From the NCBI GenBank assembly GCA_024449915.1, contig JAMZAV010000301.1, positions 372,001-436,000 of the forward strand: DNA of 64,000 nucleotides, given 5' to 3'. Below, in pieces: positions 47,561 through 60,019 of this stretch. Origin of the DNA: Sweltsa coloradensis (taxonomy: Eukaryota; Arthropoda; Insecta; Plecoptera; Chloroperlidae). Each line of letters starts with the position of its first letter. Position 1 is the stretch's first letter. Both the position numbers and the translations under genes were made by a program. The notes beneath the pieces were generated by a model. It saw only the letters and a list, made by a program, of their open reading frames with translations. It ran no database searches and was not told the DNA's origin.

Positions 47561-49436
47561 ATATTATAGTACGTTTGTGACCGGTCGCAACTAAAAGTAT
47601 TTCACAAAACCACGGTGATATTTTATTGCACCACGTTTCTATTTACTGACGGATCTTGGTGATAATGGTTAATTAATATTTATAAGTGCACATTAATGTA
47701 CAATTGCAAAACAGTGTGAGTCTAATCGTGCTATCACAAACGCATCGATATTTGTTGCAACACCAATGTCGGAAATGTGTCACACAATACACATGTAGAA
47801 GATACATGCGCAATACACCACTCGTCTGATAATGCACGAAACCATATTTCGCAAGATTTAAATGAGTAAAACAAAACGACAACAACAACAACTACACAAT
47901 CTTCTTCAATTGACATTTTTGCAGAAATGTATCAGTCTTTTTTTATCATCAATTCGAAGTCCCAAACATAAAAATAATTATAACTGTTCTTTTTAATATG
48001 TTTAATCATGTGTATTATGTTTCCAGGTCACTTAGCAAACGAATTTATATCATGTTTAATTATTTTGTATCATCAAATAAGTCATCTCGTAAATAATTAT
48101 AAATTTCTGATAACTATTGTGTACCATTTCCCATGTGACAATCCATGTGAAAATAAACTATGAAAAAATTAAAGATTTGAACGAGATTTCGATTGTGGAA
48201 AGTAAACCCAGATACTGTTTTAAATGTAAATATCCTCGGTGTGGTGAAATACTCGCGGGAAATCATGATTTATAGTTGGGATTCAAAATGACCATGACCA
48301 CAGACTACTGTAAACTTGATGGATCTAAAAGGACTACCCCGGAAAACACCTAACATAATTTTTTTGAAGAAATTAATAAAATAATTTAAGATGGATCGTG
48401 GTTTGTTATATTACTTCTGTCTTCCTCCCGAGCCAAAGTAAACAGTAATATCCTCTGGTTTGTGCTCGTGGATTCGACATCGAAACGAGTAAGTTAAACA
48501 CGTTTGACATACACTGGTCTAGTTTAATAAATCATTTCACGAAGGTAATAACAAACACAGACATATTCAGCATACTTGGCAGCATTTTATAACACCCTCT
48601 TTTAGTCTGCCTATATTGAATTTATTTTTGTTTACAACCTTGATATACCAAAGTAGAGCTTGTAAATTTTGATAAAAATCGACAATAGTGTTAGGGAAGG
48701 TATCCAAATATTACACGCGATACTATAAAAATGATTCGATTCATGAAAAATAAGTCTTTTATTACGTTTCAATGAAATTTATGATAAACAATAGAATTTG
48801 TATTGTAAAATTAGTGCAAAGGAAGAAGGTATATTAATTTCTGCGTTGTTTGCAACCAGAAATCAGAAAACAAATTATGAAATTATGAACACATACTCGT
48901 CGTGATAAAATTGTCCGTCGATACTTCAATTTGTATGGTATCATAAAAACAAATTGAATATATTTACCTGGAGTTTCAAGATAAGGAAAGTAAATGGTTT
49001 TCACCTGAATCGCAATGAAATGGTCTGTGATCACGTCAGTAGTAAAACGAAGAGTAATAAGCCACGATTGAGAGTTCCGACACTAATCATGGCTCTTATA
49101 AATTAACCTTTCATTTTAGTTTTCTAGAGAAGATTCTCAGGAAAGATTCGCGTTCGGTGGTTTCTTACGCAAAAGTTTGATTACTCCCTGATTTGCTGTT
49201 CCTGATTTTTGGCAAACTTCTTATTCGTTTGAGTGGGATCGTCTAATAAATCAGTTTCTTTCTCTTCGTTTTTAATGATTTTTTCCCCTATTATTTATCC
49301 TCCCCCCCCCCCCCCTTTATATTTGATTCATTAATTAATTGCAGTAAAATTAATATCCTTTTTGAATTTATTACCCAATTACTTATTGTGTTTTAAAACA
49401 TTGTTGTTGTAATATTAGTATTTCAAAATTATTTCC
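47561..49436. other. AT-rich spacer
   Basis: C14 tract at 49302-49315. No gene supported. Confidence 0.5.
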
Positions 49437-49556
49437 TTAACTGCAAGTTCATTGTTGTGTCTGCAGCTGAGTTATTATTTAAATTATTTAGTTGTCCTTT
49501 GTAAATCAGTTTTTCAACTGAATAGAATAGACGTTAAATAAATTAAAAAGTTAGCA
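49437..49556 (+). mobile_element. Retroposon 3' end (tail family G)
   Basis: TTCATTGTTGTGTCTGCAGC, TTATTTAGTTGTCCTTTG, TAAATCAGTTTTTCAACTGA, ATAGAATAGACG and TTAAATAAATTAAAAA. Same block order as the minus copy at 11035-11155, about 80% alike by eye. Likely the 3' UTR and tail of a non-LTR element; no upstream coding sequence is visible. Confidence 0.65.
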
Positions 49557-51012
49557 GCAAATTTGTCTCATTGTTTTGCATGGAATACATTTTTCATGTT
49601 TATTTTTGAACTGTTAGACATTATTTATAACTTACGATAACATTATTTTATTACATTGTATTTTTTAAGAAATCTTCAACAATGAATATAAACATCGTTT
49701 TTTTAGAACGGTCAAGCTGTACGGCAGTACATTTCACAGCACACTCCGAAGACAGTGGTCAATTGCTCAACAATGTGAACCTCACATTGACGTCATAGTT
49801 TACCGATACTTTATTTGTTGGGCGTGTCAACTGTAAGTCATTATTCGAGCTTTACAGTAAAAGAACGGAAGAGAGAAAAAGTTTTAAAATAAATGATCGG
49901 AATTGGGAAAAAGACAAACTTTGTAATTCAATAGAATCTAAAATATACTGTTGAAACTTTTAATATGCGCTCCCGGTGTTTCTAATAGAACATTGAGTTA
50001 CGTATTAGTTCGCACTAACATTGGAAACGAAGGCGTGATCCCCATTGTCATAGTGGGTTCTCCAACAAACTTTCAATTTCACGTAGAAATAACAAAGCCC
50101 TATCTGCTCACACAACCACGTGCGTCTGATTGTTCCAGTTTCGACAACTTTCGTTGGCATAAAATTACACTTGTATCAGTCAGTGTTCACTGATTACTAT
50201 GATAGCTTGGCCGTATCGACCACAGGAAATTACACACCTTTTTAACACCGGTAGAACGCAATAAATATAACAAGAAAATGCGTAAACAATTTACTTCATA
50301 ACATACTCCGGGTATATAATGTACCTCCACTATAATAAATTAATGGTAAGACAACGTCTGTATAGAGATACTCAGCATAATTATCCAGGCATCTGTTAAG
50401 GGCAATATTATTTTGATGTGAGGTTATAGTTACGCTAATGCAAAATATGTTCTTTGACTTTATGTGTGCACGTGCAGTTTTACGGACTGAGTTAATGTAA
50501 GTTTATTCTCACCATACCTCTCTTATGGATAATAAATCAGGGGGATATTCCATTAAAATAAATCGTGTAGAAGTAAATGTTTAAATATATTACGGTTTGG
50601 TTACGTGGTCTAAATAGATATGCACTCTTCGAGTTTTCTTTAGACACCTACAAAATCATGTGTGTGAACAACATTGCCCAAGAATAACCTTCGCCACTAT
50701 TGGTGGTGTAATTCAAAATAAAACAGCTGGGCAATTGCAATTACCTCACAAACGTGTTCTCCTGTTGGTTAAAAGTGGTGTGATTAAAGCTACAAGGTGT
50801 TGATGATTCGTTGGAGCGAGTAATTAATGTGAAACCGTTTACCAAATGCTCATTATAGTTTCGAGTAAATACAATCTATCCAAACCTTCCTTCAACCTTT
50901 TCCTAACAAGTTGTTGCACATTGAAATTATTTAATTAAGTAGATTTCTTCAAAGCAATATAAACTATTTTATAAAATTATATATATAGATATGGATTGTT
51001 TTAGATATTAGT
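49557..51012. other. AT-rich spacer
   Basis: No gene supported; short TA run near 50981. Confidence 0.5.
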
Positions 51013-51124
51013 TAGGCCTATATGAGTAATTACAATCGTCAAACGTCGAAATAGATGTCAACTAGTGGATGTTGGATCAACGACAGATTGTTGACAAATA
51101 ACTATTTTCAAGTGATGTATCACT
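51013..51124 (+). repeat. Diverged tandem duplication, copy 1
   Basis: TAGGCCTATATGAGTAAT, GTCAAACGTCGAAATAGATG, TAGTGGATGTTGGATC and GTTGACAAATAACTATTTTC recur in order at 51251-51362 with substitutions and small indels. Offset is about 238 bp. Confidence 0.75.
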
Positions 51125-51250
51125 CGTTATTCAGTCAACGTTGTAAATGACTGTATATTAGACAAATGTGGTGTGAAGCATAAAAAGTATTTGCATGGTA
51201 TCTGATTTTTACGAAACACCGTTTCTAGTCGTATTTTATACATTTTAAAA

Positions 51251-51362
51251 TAGGCCAATATAGTAATGTAACGTCAAAGTGAAATAGATGGTCAATTTAG
51301 TGGATGTAAGGTAAATAAAAGATCAAAGAGTTGACAAATAATTTTTGGAAGTGTTATATTTG
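51251..51362 (+). repeat. Diverged tandem duplication, copy 2
   Basis: TAGGCCAATATAGTAATG, GTCAAAGTGAAATAGATGG, TTTAGTGGATGTAAGG and GTTGACAAATAATTTTTGGA match copy 1 block by block. The intervening sequence is not clearly duplicated, so the original unit may have been about 240 bp with uneven decay. Confidence 0.75.
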
Positions 51363-51476
51363 TATTTCAGCGAACGTGAAGATGAAAGACAAATGGATTG
51401 AAGAAAAAAAAATAAAGGAATGATTGTTAAATGAAAAATCAGTGAGGAAGACAATAAAATACAGAAAAAAAAAAAA

Positions 51477-51510
51477 TGAAAGAAAGAAAGAAAGAAAGAA
51501 AGAAAGAAAA

Positions 51511-51549
<39 letters not shown>

Positions 51550-51550
51550 G
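51477..51550. repeat. (GAAA)n microsatellite
   Basis: A pure-to-interrupted GAAA array preceded by an A12 run. It accounts for a long minus-strand open frame through the region (51323-51832), which is a low-complexity artefact. Confidence 0.95.
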
Positions 51551-53407
51551 AAATGTTGAGAATGTGATGTTGTATTGACGCTGTTTCCTGAGAACTCTAG
51601 ATAGTGTCAGGTTGAACACATATTTTCTTTGTATCTCAAGCATTCCTGAGATAGGATTTACATTACAACTAGTGTTCTTTAAAACTTGGGTCAGAGGATA
51701 TTTGTTAAAAAGAGAAAATATCGTCGTCAGTAGTATCATTGAATATAGAACATATGGTAGTCTCGTTATGAACGCCGAGGCGGGAATCAGGTTTCGATTC
51801 AACCCCGCATGCTCTATCATAGGCGAAACCACAGACGAAACTATAGTGTTTGTTTTCTTTAAATCTAAAATTTGCGAAAAATTAATTATTGGGTGAATTT
51901 GAAAGTTTTTAATGTATCATAGAATTTTGAGCAGGCACGGTCCCCTCACCACGGCAGTGTGAACTGGGAGGGCTTACGAAAAACGTGTCCTGAGGGAACC
52001 AAATAACACGAGCTACAAATTACAATATTATTTTATAAAAGGGTTGATGTAACTCTTGTTTATCCTCATTTGTTGCCCATTCATAGTACTTTGAATGTAG
52101 CAAACACACTCGCTCAGGAATAAGGGGGTATATTTATATTCATGCGTCAAACCTAGCTTCTGTTCTGAATACTTTGTTCTTTAAAGTTTCTGGCCACCCG
52201 AAAGAAGCATTAACCAAATATTTGTCACTTTTGGCGACTGATTGTGCTCATTCTAAAATATTACGTGTAGGCCATAAATAAAACAAAATTTACATATGAA
52301 AAATAATTTTACCTACATCTTTTACAATGTCATAGATAGAATATATAGATAATATGTATAACACGTTTGATTATAGAAACATTTATGTATTGAAATTTTG
52401 CATACAATTCTCTAACACTGACTTACAAACATAAAAATCGTCTCGAATAGCCAAAATGCATTAATATGAGACGTTAAACAATATCCAATCAATCAACCAT
52501 TCAAAAACATAAAATATAGATATCATTTATATACACGGATTTCTATGTAATTTAGCTAACATTTTAAATTAAGTTGTTGGTTAAGAAATAAGTCCAAAAC
52601 AATATTTGTTGCTGGAATATTAACATTTCACGACGACATAATTATTTGTACATCGGGTTTGTCGATTTGTTGCTATACATGTTGAAAATGTATTATAAAC
52701 GGCCAAACAAGCAAAGCAGACGTAAATAAATAGAAGCGTATGAGCAGCGAACGATGGAATTGAAGCTGCACGAGGAAGACAGCACAGTGACCCAAAGAGA
52801 CCCCCAGCCCCCCTTCACCCCCTACCCCCGTCCTTCAAGCAAGACCGCCTCATTAACGCTAACCGAGCTTTTGAGTTATTAATGCTTTTTTCTTGAAAAC
52901 GCTTCGCCCGTCAGTCATGCCCCAACCACAAGTATTCCGTTTCATGTACGACTACCTCACTACTTAGTCTGGGAGAAGGAATACCACTTTACCCCTGCCC
53001 TCGGACGAGGAAAACGCTTTGATGAAACTTTAATTAAGTGTCGCGTTGTTACGGTCTACAATCGCAAAGCAACAGATGGGCGTTTTTCTAGGATTTCGTT
53101 TTTAATGCAACCATGTTAAAAATATGCTTGTTATTTTTGTTCTATATATTATTCAAGATTGAAATGTTGAGTCTTCTAGGTGGAATTGATGACCTAAAAT
53201 CGGGTTTATGAAATTACTGTCCACGGTGATTGAGCGTTGCGTCCAGTTTGTTCTCGGTTGGGGTGGTATTTTTCATAAAAATATTGTTTACCAATATCAT
53301 TTTGTATAAATTTAAATTTTTATCGTGGGAAACCTGTTATAGGGTGCATTTAGCCCCTCTTCAGGTGAACTATAGGTATGTGCGGATAGGAAATTGTAAA
53401 GGGATGT
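51551..53407. other. Spacer with a retroposon tail fragment
   Basis: Contains the SINE family E tail at 52437-52495 and a pyrimidine-rich stretch at 52790-52840. No gene supported. Confidence 0.45.
52437..52495 (+). mobile_element. SINE family E tail fragment
   Basis: CGTCTCGAATAGCC, TGCATTAATATGAGACGTTA, then AACAATATCCAATCAATCAA. The tail block matches 25037-25096 of the complete copy. No tRNA head upstream, so it is 5'-truncated or belongs to the LINE whose tail the SINE shares. Confidence 0.6.
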
Positions 53408-53562
53408 CCGAGGGCTGTTTGAGAGGACTCAATCACTTACATTCGCATTAACGACTGAGGAAAACCTCGGAAAAAACCTTCAGTCAGGATTGCCGGTCTC
53501 GACAAGATTCGAACTCGGGACCTCCCGAATCGAGCGCTTAGCGCTCGAGCCAACACTGTCGG
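53408..53562 (-). mobile_element. tRNA-derived SINE family D, best copy
   Basis: On the minus strand: GTGTTGGCTCGAGCGCTAAG (a GAGCGC-TTA-GCGCTC hairpin overlaps it), B box GGTCCCGAGTTCGAATC, GTCGAGACCGGC, GAAGGTTTTTTCCGAGG, CTCAGTCGTTAATG and GATTGAGTCCTCTCAAACAG. Block order matches the 11.9-kb copy, and part of the body (TTTTCCTCAGTC region) also matches 56500-56624. tRNA-derived by its B box; no parent tRNA could be named. Confidence 0.75.
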
Positions 53563-55839
53563 TCATATTTGTATAGTTTTATTCACCCATAGCCTATGTA
53601 TGTTATTCAAAATCCATTATAAATTACTGTATCTACACATTTAAAACAGACTGGCGTAAGTACACTGTAATTGCAAAGAAGAACAGACAGCACTTGAATA
53701 AAAGCTCGTTTCATATTGTCTATATGAAAAGCAATTATCTCCAATAGGAAAGTATTTATGGTTCCAAAAATTGGTATGGGTGTACGTAATGAATATATAT
53801 TTTACTTGAAATCAACGTCACCGTAATCTTAAGTCAATCCCTTCTATTCTATACAAGTACAAATTTTTACGTTTACTCTTTCCCGCGCTTTTATTGCGAC
53901 GTCATAACCCTATATACATCATTGTTTATGAATGAAATTGACCACCATCTTCTAGTCAGCGCAGTAAAGTTCACTGCTCAAGGGATTGAGTTCTCGTAAA
54001 CGGCCCTCGGATATCACTTCACATTGTTCTAATTGCAATACACATAGAGTCACCAGGAAGAGGGGCGCCCTGAGCAGGTTTTCACGAGATATTTAAAAAG
54101 TTAATTTAAATTATATTTACCACAAGAACAGTGCAAAAGTAAACGAATACTATACATATTACGATTACAACATTCGCAGAGAGATTTTAATGAGATGTGG
54201 ATGCCTGTTTCTGATTGAAATACAATGTCAGAATCGGAGATAAGATTTAAACCGCCAACTTTATTGGTAAGTTTATTACGACCGGACAAACTGGTAGTGA
54301 AATAACCTTTTAAGATTATGAAGACAAATTGAAACACAGCTCGACGTGTTTTAGTTGTGGATGAAGTCGAGTCGTCCAGCCAGAGGCACATAACCTCACT
54401 TTTACTAAACTCGTTCGCTCGCTCGTGATCGCAGCAAGCTGTTGAGATAATGTTAATACACAAAGAGTGCACGCTACTGCAGAAACAATGACAATGTGAA
54501 TACAGCCTAATTTGGAATAAACGTATGATGAAATATGATTCCAATTTTTAAATCGAGTCTCACATTTTCTGTTATATTTCTAGGTTTCAGTTATTTAACC
54601 TTTAATTTGTTCGCACGTGTTAAGTTCTATTTCCGTGAAACAATAACATATCTTCGTACAGTGATGATAAATCACTATTTACAGAGTGAGCAAAGTTAGA
54701 GGCAGAAGGCCAAGTCGTTTGCGTGTAATATTATGTCAGTTCGACATTGTTTTGGCAAACGTCCGTTACTTCAATAATTCGTCTTGAAAGTGCTACACTT
54801 TGAACGTGAAACGAACTGTACGTAATTTTTTTCAACACATTAAATCCGTTTCTATTTACTATTTAAATATTAACACTCTCATTCACCGACATTTAAATCT
54901 GTTACACCAGTGAAATACGCGACAAAATACGAGAAACCCTCTCCAATGAAATCCAATTTACATAACAAACAACGGTTAACGTTGCAAGAATTTACATGCT
55001 AGATTCACTGTTGACTCTTGAAACATATGTTTTAAAGGATGTCACCAAAAAATGTTGTTCCCTTACAAAATATTATCCAAAATGAGACATATTTATCTCA
55101 ATTTCAATTACGCGCTAGAGACCGCGTTAATAATAATCTGTCCCCACCAATTAACGCGTCAAAACCACCCCTGTCTCCCCTTGACCTTTAAGCCCTATTT
55201 GCATGAAACCCTCTTCACCTGCAGTCAAGCTCTTCACTCAAGGGCCAGGCTCACTCTCGGTTTATCTTCTATTCAGCAGAACATATTGGTGGATATTATG
55301 CACAGATACCTGCTGACAAGCCCTTAGGCCGCGACCCGAGAAACAGTGTTTTTTAAAGAGTAACGCTCGATTTAAGACCAGAATCACCAACGTTCTTAAA
55401 AAAGCTCACTTATTATTATTTTTCATTTTATATTTTAATTGTAAAGTTTATATTACAATATTTCTACAGTAACAGAAACAGGAATATTTAAGAATAAACT
55501 GGGAATTACGAGATTATTTTTAAAACTTCTAAACCACAAGATTCAAAGCTCATTCGTAAACAATAGCATGCGAATAAAATGAAGCTTTATATTTTGTAAT
55601 GTGCATGCGTTTACCTTAAAAGTATAAAATATTTTTAAAATAATAATTTAACAATAAAAAAAAGTCACAACACAACAATGACGCATGCCACTGAACGTAA
55701 AACAACAGCTTGACCTACCTAGTTAGAAGAAGCGCGGCTTCAACACTGCACGGCACAGATTATAAAACACACCGATCCAAATACTCTAATCCACTACTTT
55801 AGCAAAAATAATTCAATCCTATGAGCACTCACTTTACTA
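53563..55839. other. AT-rich spacer
   Basis: A 147-codon minus-strand open frame at 54101-54544 has no recognisable domain and includes low-complexity, cysteine-rich readings. I do not call it a gene. Confidence 0.45.
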
Positions 55840-56050
55840 TCCTACAGCTGTCTACTGGAGCCTTGTATAAAAACGGCCCGTTTAAATCGGCACATGAAGT
55901 TAGTGTCCGTGACTTTAGCACGTGCAATGTGACGGCGCTGGTCTTGCTCATAGCGCCTGCGCTTGTCGGCGCGTCGTGAGGGGGGGGGGGCGGTGTGCGA
56001 GGCGCGAGGAAGACTGGTCGGTCGGCGAGGCGGACTTACAGGCTCACTGG
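55840..56050. promoter_or_regulatory. CpG-rich island, possible promoter or first exon
   Basis: The most GC- and CpG-rich stretch in the window (many CG steps at 55925-56035), in AT-rich surroundings. TATAAAA at about 55867 on the plus strand and TATAAAA on the minus strand near 56150 flank it. The minus strand is open for 87 codons (55842-56105) with an arginine-rich middle (RRADKRRRYEQDQRRHIARA), and CTGTAAGT on the minus strand resembles a splice donor. A first exon, a CpG-rich regulatory element or a GC-rich repeat are all possible. No product can be named. Confidence 0.35.
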
Positions 56051-56051
56051 C

Positions 56052-56138
56052 ACAGAATATAACCACGTGCCTACATAAGACACAAAACACCCACTTGTAA
56101 GACAATATGAGACACTGTACAGAATAACCACGTGCCTA
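56052..56138. repeat. Paired direct repeat with CACGTG E-boxes
   Basis: ACAGAATATAACCACGTGCC (56052) and ACAGAATAACCACGTGCC (56119) are direct repeats 67 bp apart, each with a CACGTG E-box, next to the CpG-rich island. The pairing suggests a regulatory module or a small duplication. Confidence 0.5.
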
Positions 56139-56499
56139 GCCACAGTGTGCATTTTATATTGGCGTAAGGTCCTCTGAAACACACCCTATAGTTATCCATC
56201 AACCCTTACATATTATAGACGCATTTTTAAATTTACTTTAGACTTCTCATTCACAAATTTATGTAACAGACTGAAATTTGTAATAAACATAGAAAACAAA
56301 AACAAACTTAAAAAATAATTCAGGCATAGCCTTGAGTTATGATGGAAATTATTTAATTTAAAAGTTGGATAACATAGATTTTATATCAAAACCTGCCGAT
56401 AAATGCCACTATTTTGGCGAGAAATAAGTACATGACGGAGGATAGTGAGATGAGGGATTGTTCAAGGACTAGTTTATAGAACTTTCTCCCAGTATTAGC
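56139..56499. other. AT-rich spacer
   Basis: Apart from the minus-strand TATAAAA near 56150, nothing recognised. Confidence 0.4.
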
Positions 56500-56624
56500 T
56501 TCGGACTGAGGAAAACCTCGGAAAACATCAGTTACGATTGTATTTTAGGTACTAGCTTGTCGAACCCGCAACCTCCCGCATTAGAGTGTAGCGTCTTACG
56601 AATGAGCTCCGCTACCTCTAACGG
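56500..56624 (-). mobile_element. tRNA-derived SINE remnant, related to family D
   Basis: Minus strand: TAGCGGAGCTCATTCGTAAG (A-box-like), GGGAGGTTGCGGGTTCGAC (B box), then GAGGTTTTCCTCAGTCCGAA, which matches the body of the 53.4-kb copy. Middle diverged. Confidence 0.6.
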
Positions 56625-57384
56625 TAAAGTCACATTGGACAACCTTTCGATAAATATTTACAAAGCTCTTCAACTTTTTAACTTCTTTTTAGTCCCATTT
56701 CCTTCGGATGTTGCCAAGTTGATTCGAGCGAGTTGAAACTTTCGGGTGCATCCGATAAGAAATTTACAGCCAATGAGACAACATACCAGTAAGGAATTCA
56801 CTTGTAAATTATTAATAGTGAACTACTCACGGAAGACAATTTACATTTCTGTCGGTGAAACTGCTTCAAAGTTCTAGAATATTGAATGGGGGTTCTTGCG
56901 GTTTACGACACTTCTTATTGTGCTAACCCCAAGGTAGATCGTGCGATGCACGTTTGACACACTGACTAGGTGTGCTTGCGAATCGTTCTGTGTGAGGACA
57001 TCGTTCACTGTCCGGATTGTGTTACGTATCGTCGCTGCAATGTTATCCATTGATGATACCTACTCAATGCTTCATTGAGTCGGATAATCAATTTCAGTAT
57101 AATAAATTTTAGCCTATGCATTAATAAATTCATGATAACAATACGATTCACAATGTTTTCGAAAAAAAGATTGAATATTTATATGATAACGGATAACTTA
57201 AAATCAAATCTGTCATCGAGGTAATCAACAATTTAATCCAACATTTCATTTTATCTATAACAATAATTACAATCAATCATACCATAATCCTCCGTCTTCG
57301 ATACCCTGGCATGAATCAGTTTATGATGTACGGTATTTAAAATCGTTTTTTATAATTGGAACAATTAATCCACAATCTTCTGAA
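56625..57384. other. AT-rich spacer
   Basis: Nothing recognised. Confidence 0.4.
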
Positions 57385-57462
57385 CGAGAGTATCATCCTT
57401 TGTAATCAGTTTTATAACTGTAATTTTTGGACTGTTTATAAAATAAATAATAAATAAACAAA
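57385..57462 (+). mobile_element. Retroposon tail (tail family G), truncated
   Basis: ATCCTTTGTAATCAGTTTTA, TAACTGTAATTTTTGGACTG, then AAAATAAATAATAAATAAAC. The order matches the terminal part of 49437-49556. Confidence 0.5.
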
Positions 57463-60019
57463 TGATAAAACATACAATTTAAACTATTCGCTCATAGACG
57501 AAAGTCATAAACCGTTTCCCAGAGATAACTGTTTTAAAACATGATTATACATCCTCTCTGTTGGTTGTTATAATACCTCAGATAATGACAGTGTCGCCCT
57601 GTCCAGAATCTATTTTAGGAAATTATGTAGAGGGATCGTTTGAAAGATTGCTGCAAAACTAGAACACACAAATATAAACTTAACAAATGCATTTTAGTGT
57701 TGTTCCTTAGTAATCAACGAATCAAATCTTGAGTTTTTGCTCAAACTGTCGATCCATAGAGCCAAAATGAGTTAATTTAATCTAGGACGGCACATTTTTT
57801 ACATTTTTAAATGGATCTTTGGACGAATGCATTACACTGTTTTGCTATTGCTCATGTTTTTAATTCCACACCGAGAAAACTTGTGGTGCTTCTGTAAGGA
57901 TGATGATGAAGCATTGTGTGGCGAAGTCTTTTTCAATAATTACAGTTCGATGTTGTCGTAGGGAGGGGAATCGGGTAAAATGAGGGAAAACGGGTAGATA
58001 TTTCAAAAATCTTTTTTTTTCGCGAGGGTGAAAAAAAAGCAGCCACTAATTCGGTGCCAAACAACGATCTAAATTTGCATTTTTTGTACTATCTAAATGT
58101 TTACACGAACCTGCTACAAACAAACGCGCGTGTTTATAAGTTGTGATGATATGCAAGAGGTGAATGATTAGAAAGTATTGTTGTGTCTCTCTCTCTACAA
58201 GTTATCACTAACTCACCATATACTCTTTCCTTCTTCTTTGTCTTGAACCGATGATGATATCACCACAAATTGAAATTTAACTTCAGCAAACTTTTAGGCG
58301 CGCAGTTAAATTCCATTTATTGGCTATTTCTATTTTATTTAATAATTTATCACGCGAACGAAAATCTTTTACAAATACTTTATAAAACAGGGTATTATTT
58401 TTTTCCGAATTAATGGAGGGTTGAAGATCTCTTGGGTCTTAACCAAATCAGTTGTGGCATTGCAAAGTTGCTATGACGTCATCAAAGATGGATGGTCGCG
58501 CGTGCTATGCGTTGCTTCTGCGAGGTTTACCGCTAACAACGATACACTCTCAGAATCTAATGTTTCACGTGCTGAGACAAGGAAACTCAGGACGAGTGGG
58601 GGGGGGGGATGAAAGGAACGCTCTTAATAATTCTGATATTGATTGTTTTTGTCATATCCGGCAGCGGGATGTAATTTACCTTGACACTGAAGATTTTCAG
58701 TAGCAACGTCAATAAAACGAGTTTGCTATAATAACCAAAATATTATTTTTTAAAATTTGTCTCTTCCATGTATCGACAAACACACCGAACAGTTTGGCTA
58801 TTCGTTCTACTAACATCTTTCTAAATGTCATGTCGTATTTTCACGAAGAACGCGACAAACATGCTGAATAAACAACTTATTTACAATACAATGAGAGACT
58901 GACTTTTGAGTAGTTTTCGGTGCGAATACCATTTAATTCTTTAGCGATTCTCATTTGAAACAAAATGCAATGTTGCCTAGATTTGTTATTAACTTGCTTT
59001 CAAATGAAATAATTTGGTGTAAAACAATACTATAGTCTACTCCGTGTCTATGATCTACTATTTGCCGATGAATTATACAAGTAGCTAATTAACTAAAAGA
59101 AAATCAAGAAGTGTGCACTTGGCAGTTTTATTGTTCAATTGTTTTTGATGAAATACTTGATGCGTTTATACAGGAATCGAGAAACAATGTTATTTAGGAA
59201 AGTCATTAATTGTAGCTCGCTGTATCCCGCGGAGATCGTCTGACCTTTCGTAAGATGCAAAGTGTTTTTCAGCAGACGACTCATCAATGCCAGCCTTTTT
59301 AACGATATCCACGTGTTGGGTACAAGTATGCGCGCAGTTGTAATCAAGGCATCGTTTGTAAGTGCAAAGAGACTAAAAGCATATTGGCTTGTTGTCTCTA
59401 GTTGTATTCCACTTAAACAATCACTACCATCTTTTTATAGCTAATACAGATGGGTTATGTTTTGCTTCCACGACCATAAGCTAGTTAGTTATATGAATTA
59501 AGGGCACACGACACTCAGGTTAGCCTTTAATTTTATTATTATCAAAGTTAAAACAAATATATTTGAAGCGGGGTGGGGGGTGGGGTGTCAAATGAACCAA
59601 TCTTAAAACGAGCTCTTATGATCTTCACTTTATTGGCAATAATATCCACTTTAATACTTTGAACCCTGATATGTAAAAGTTTCGTAGTTGTTTCGGATTA
59701 TTAAAGGATCTAACGTTAATCAACGGCTACTGTTTCAGAAGATAATCTAGCATGCAAATATTGTAAAAGATACTTAGCTGGAATTTGACATTAAGACTTT
59801 TACTAATTAAGTCTTGGTCAAACAATATCGTAAAAAGCTTCGAGGTTTTGTGAAACTCTCGTAATCTTAAGTGTAGACTTAATTAATTCTGAAGTGAACT
59901 GGCTTCACATAATTGGAGAATTTCCTGGCAGTGAGATGTGTAACAATTTCTCGAATGAATTTGTCGAGAGACCCAGGTTACAAAATCGAGCGAAAATTCC
60001 CGAAATGCATCACTAATAT
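57463..60019. other. AT-rich spacer
   Basis: Several short open frames near 58421-58703 with no recognisable family; G9 tract near 58598. No gene supported. Confidence 0.45.

Noticed and set aside
51323..51832. 169-codon minus-strand open frame, the longest in the window
   Set aside because: Its middle is the translated (GAAA)n microsatellite (FFLSFFLS repeats) and the ends show no family resemblance; a low-complexity artefact.
54101..54544. 147-codon minus-strand open frame
   Set aside because: No recognisable domain, no splice or promoter context, and its length is reachable by chance in 64 kb over six frames.
58421..58703. Two overlapping plus-strand open frames as a small gene
   Set aside because: Readings end in a poly-glycine artefact from a G tract; no start context or family.
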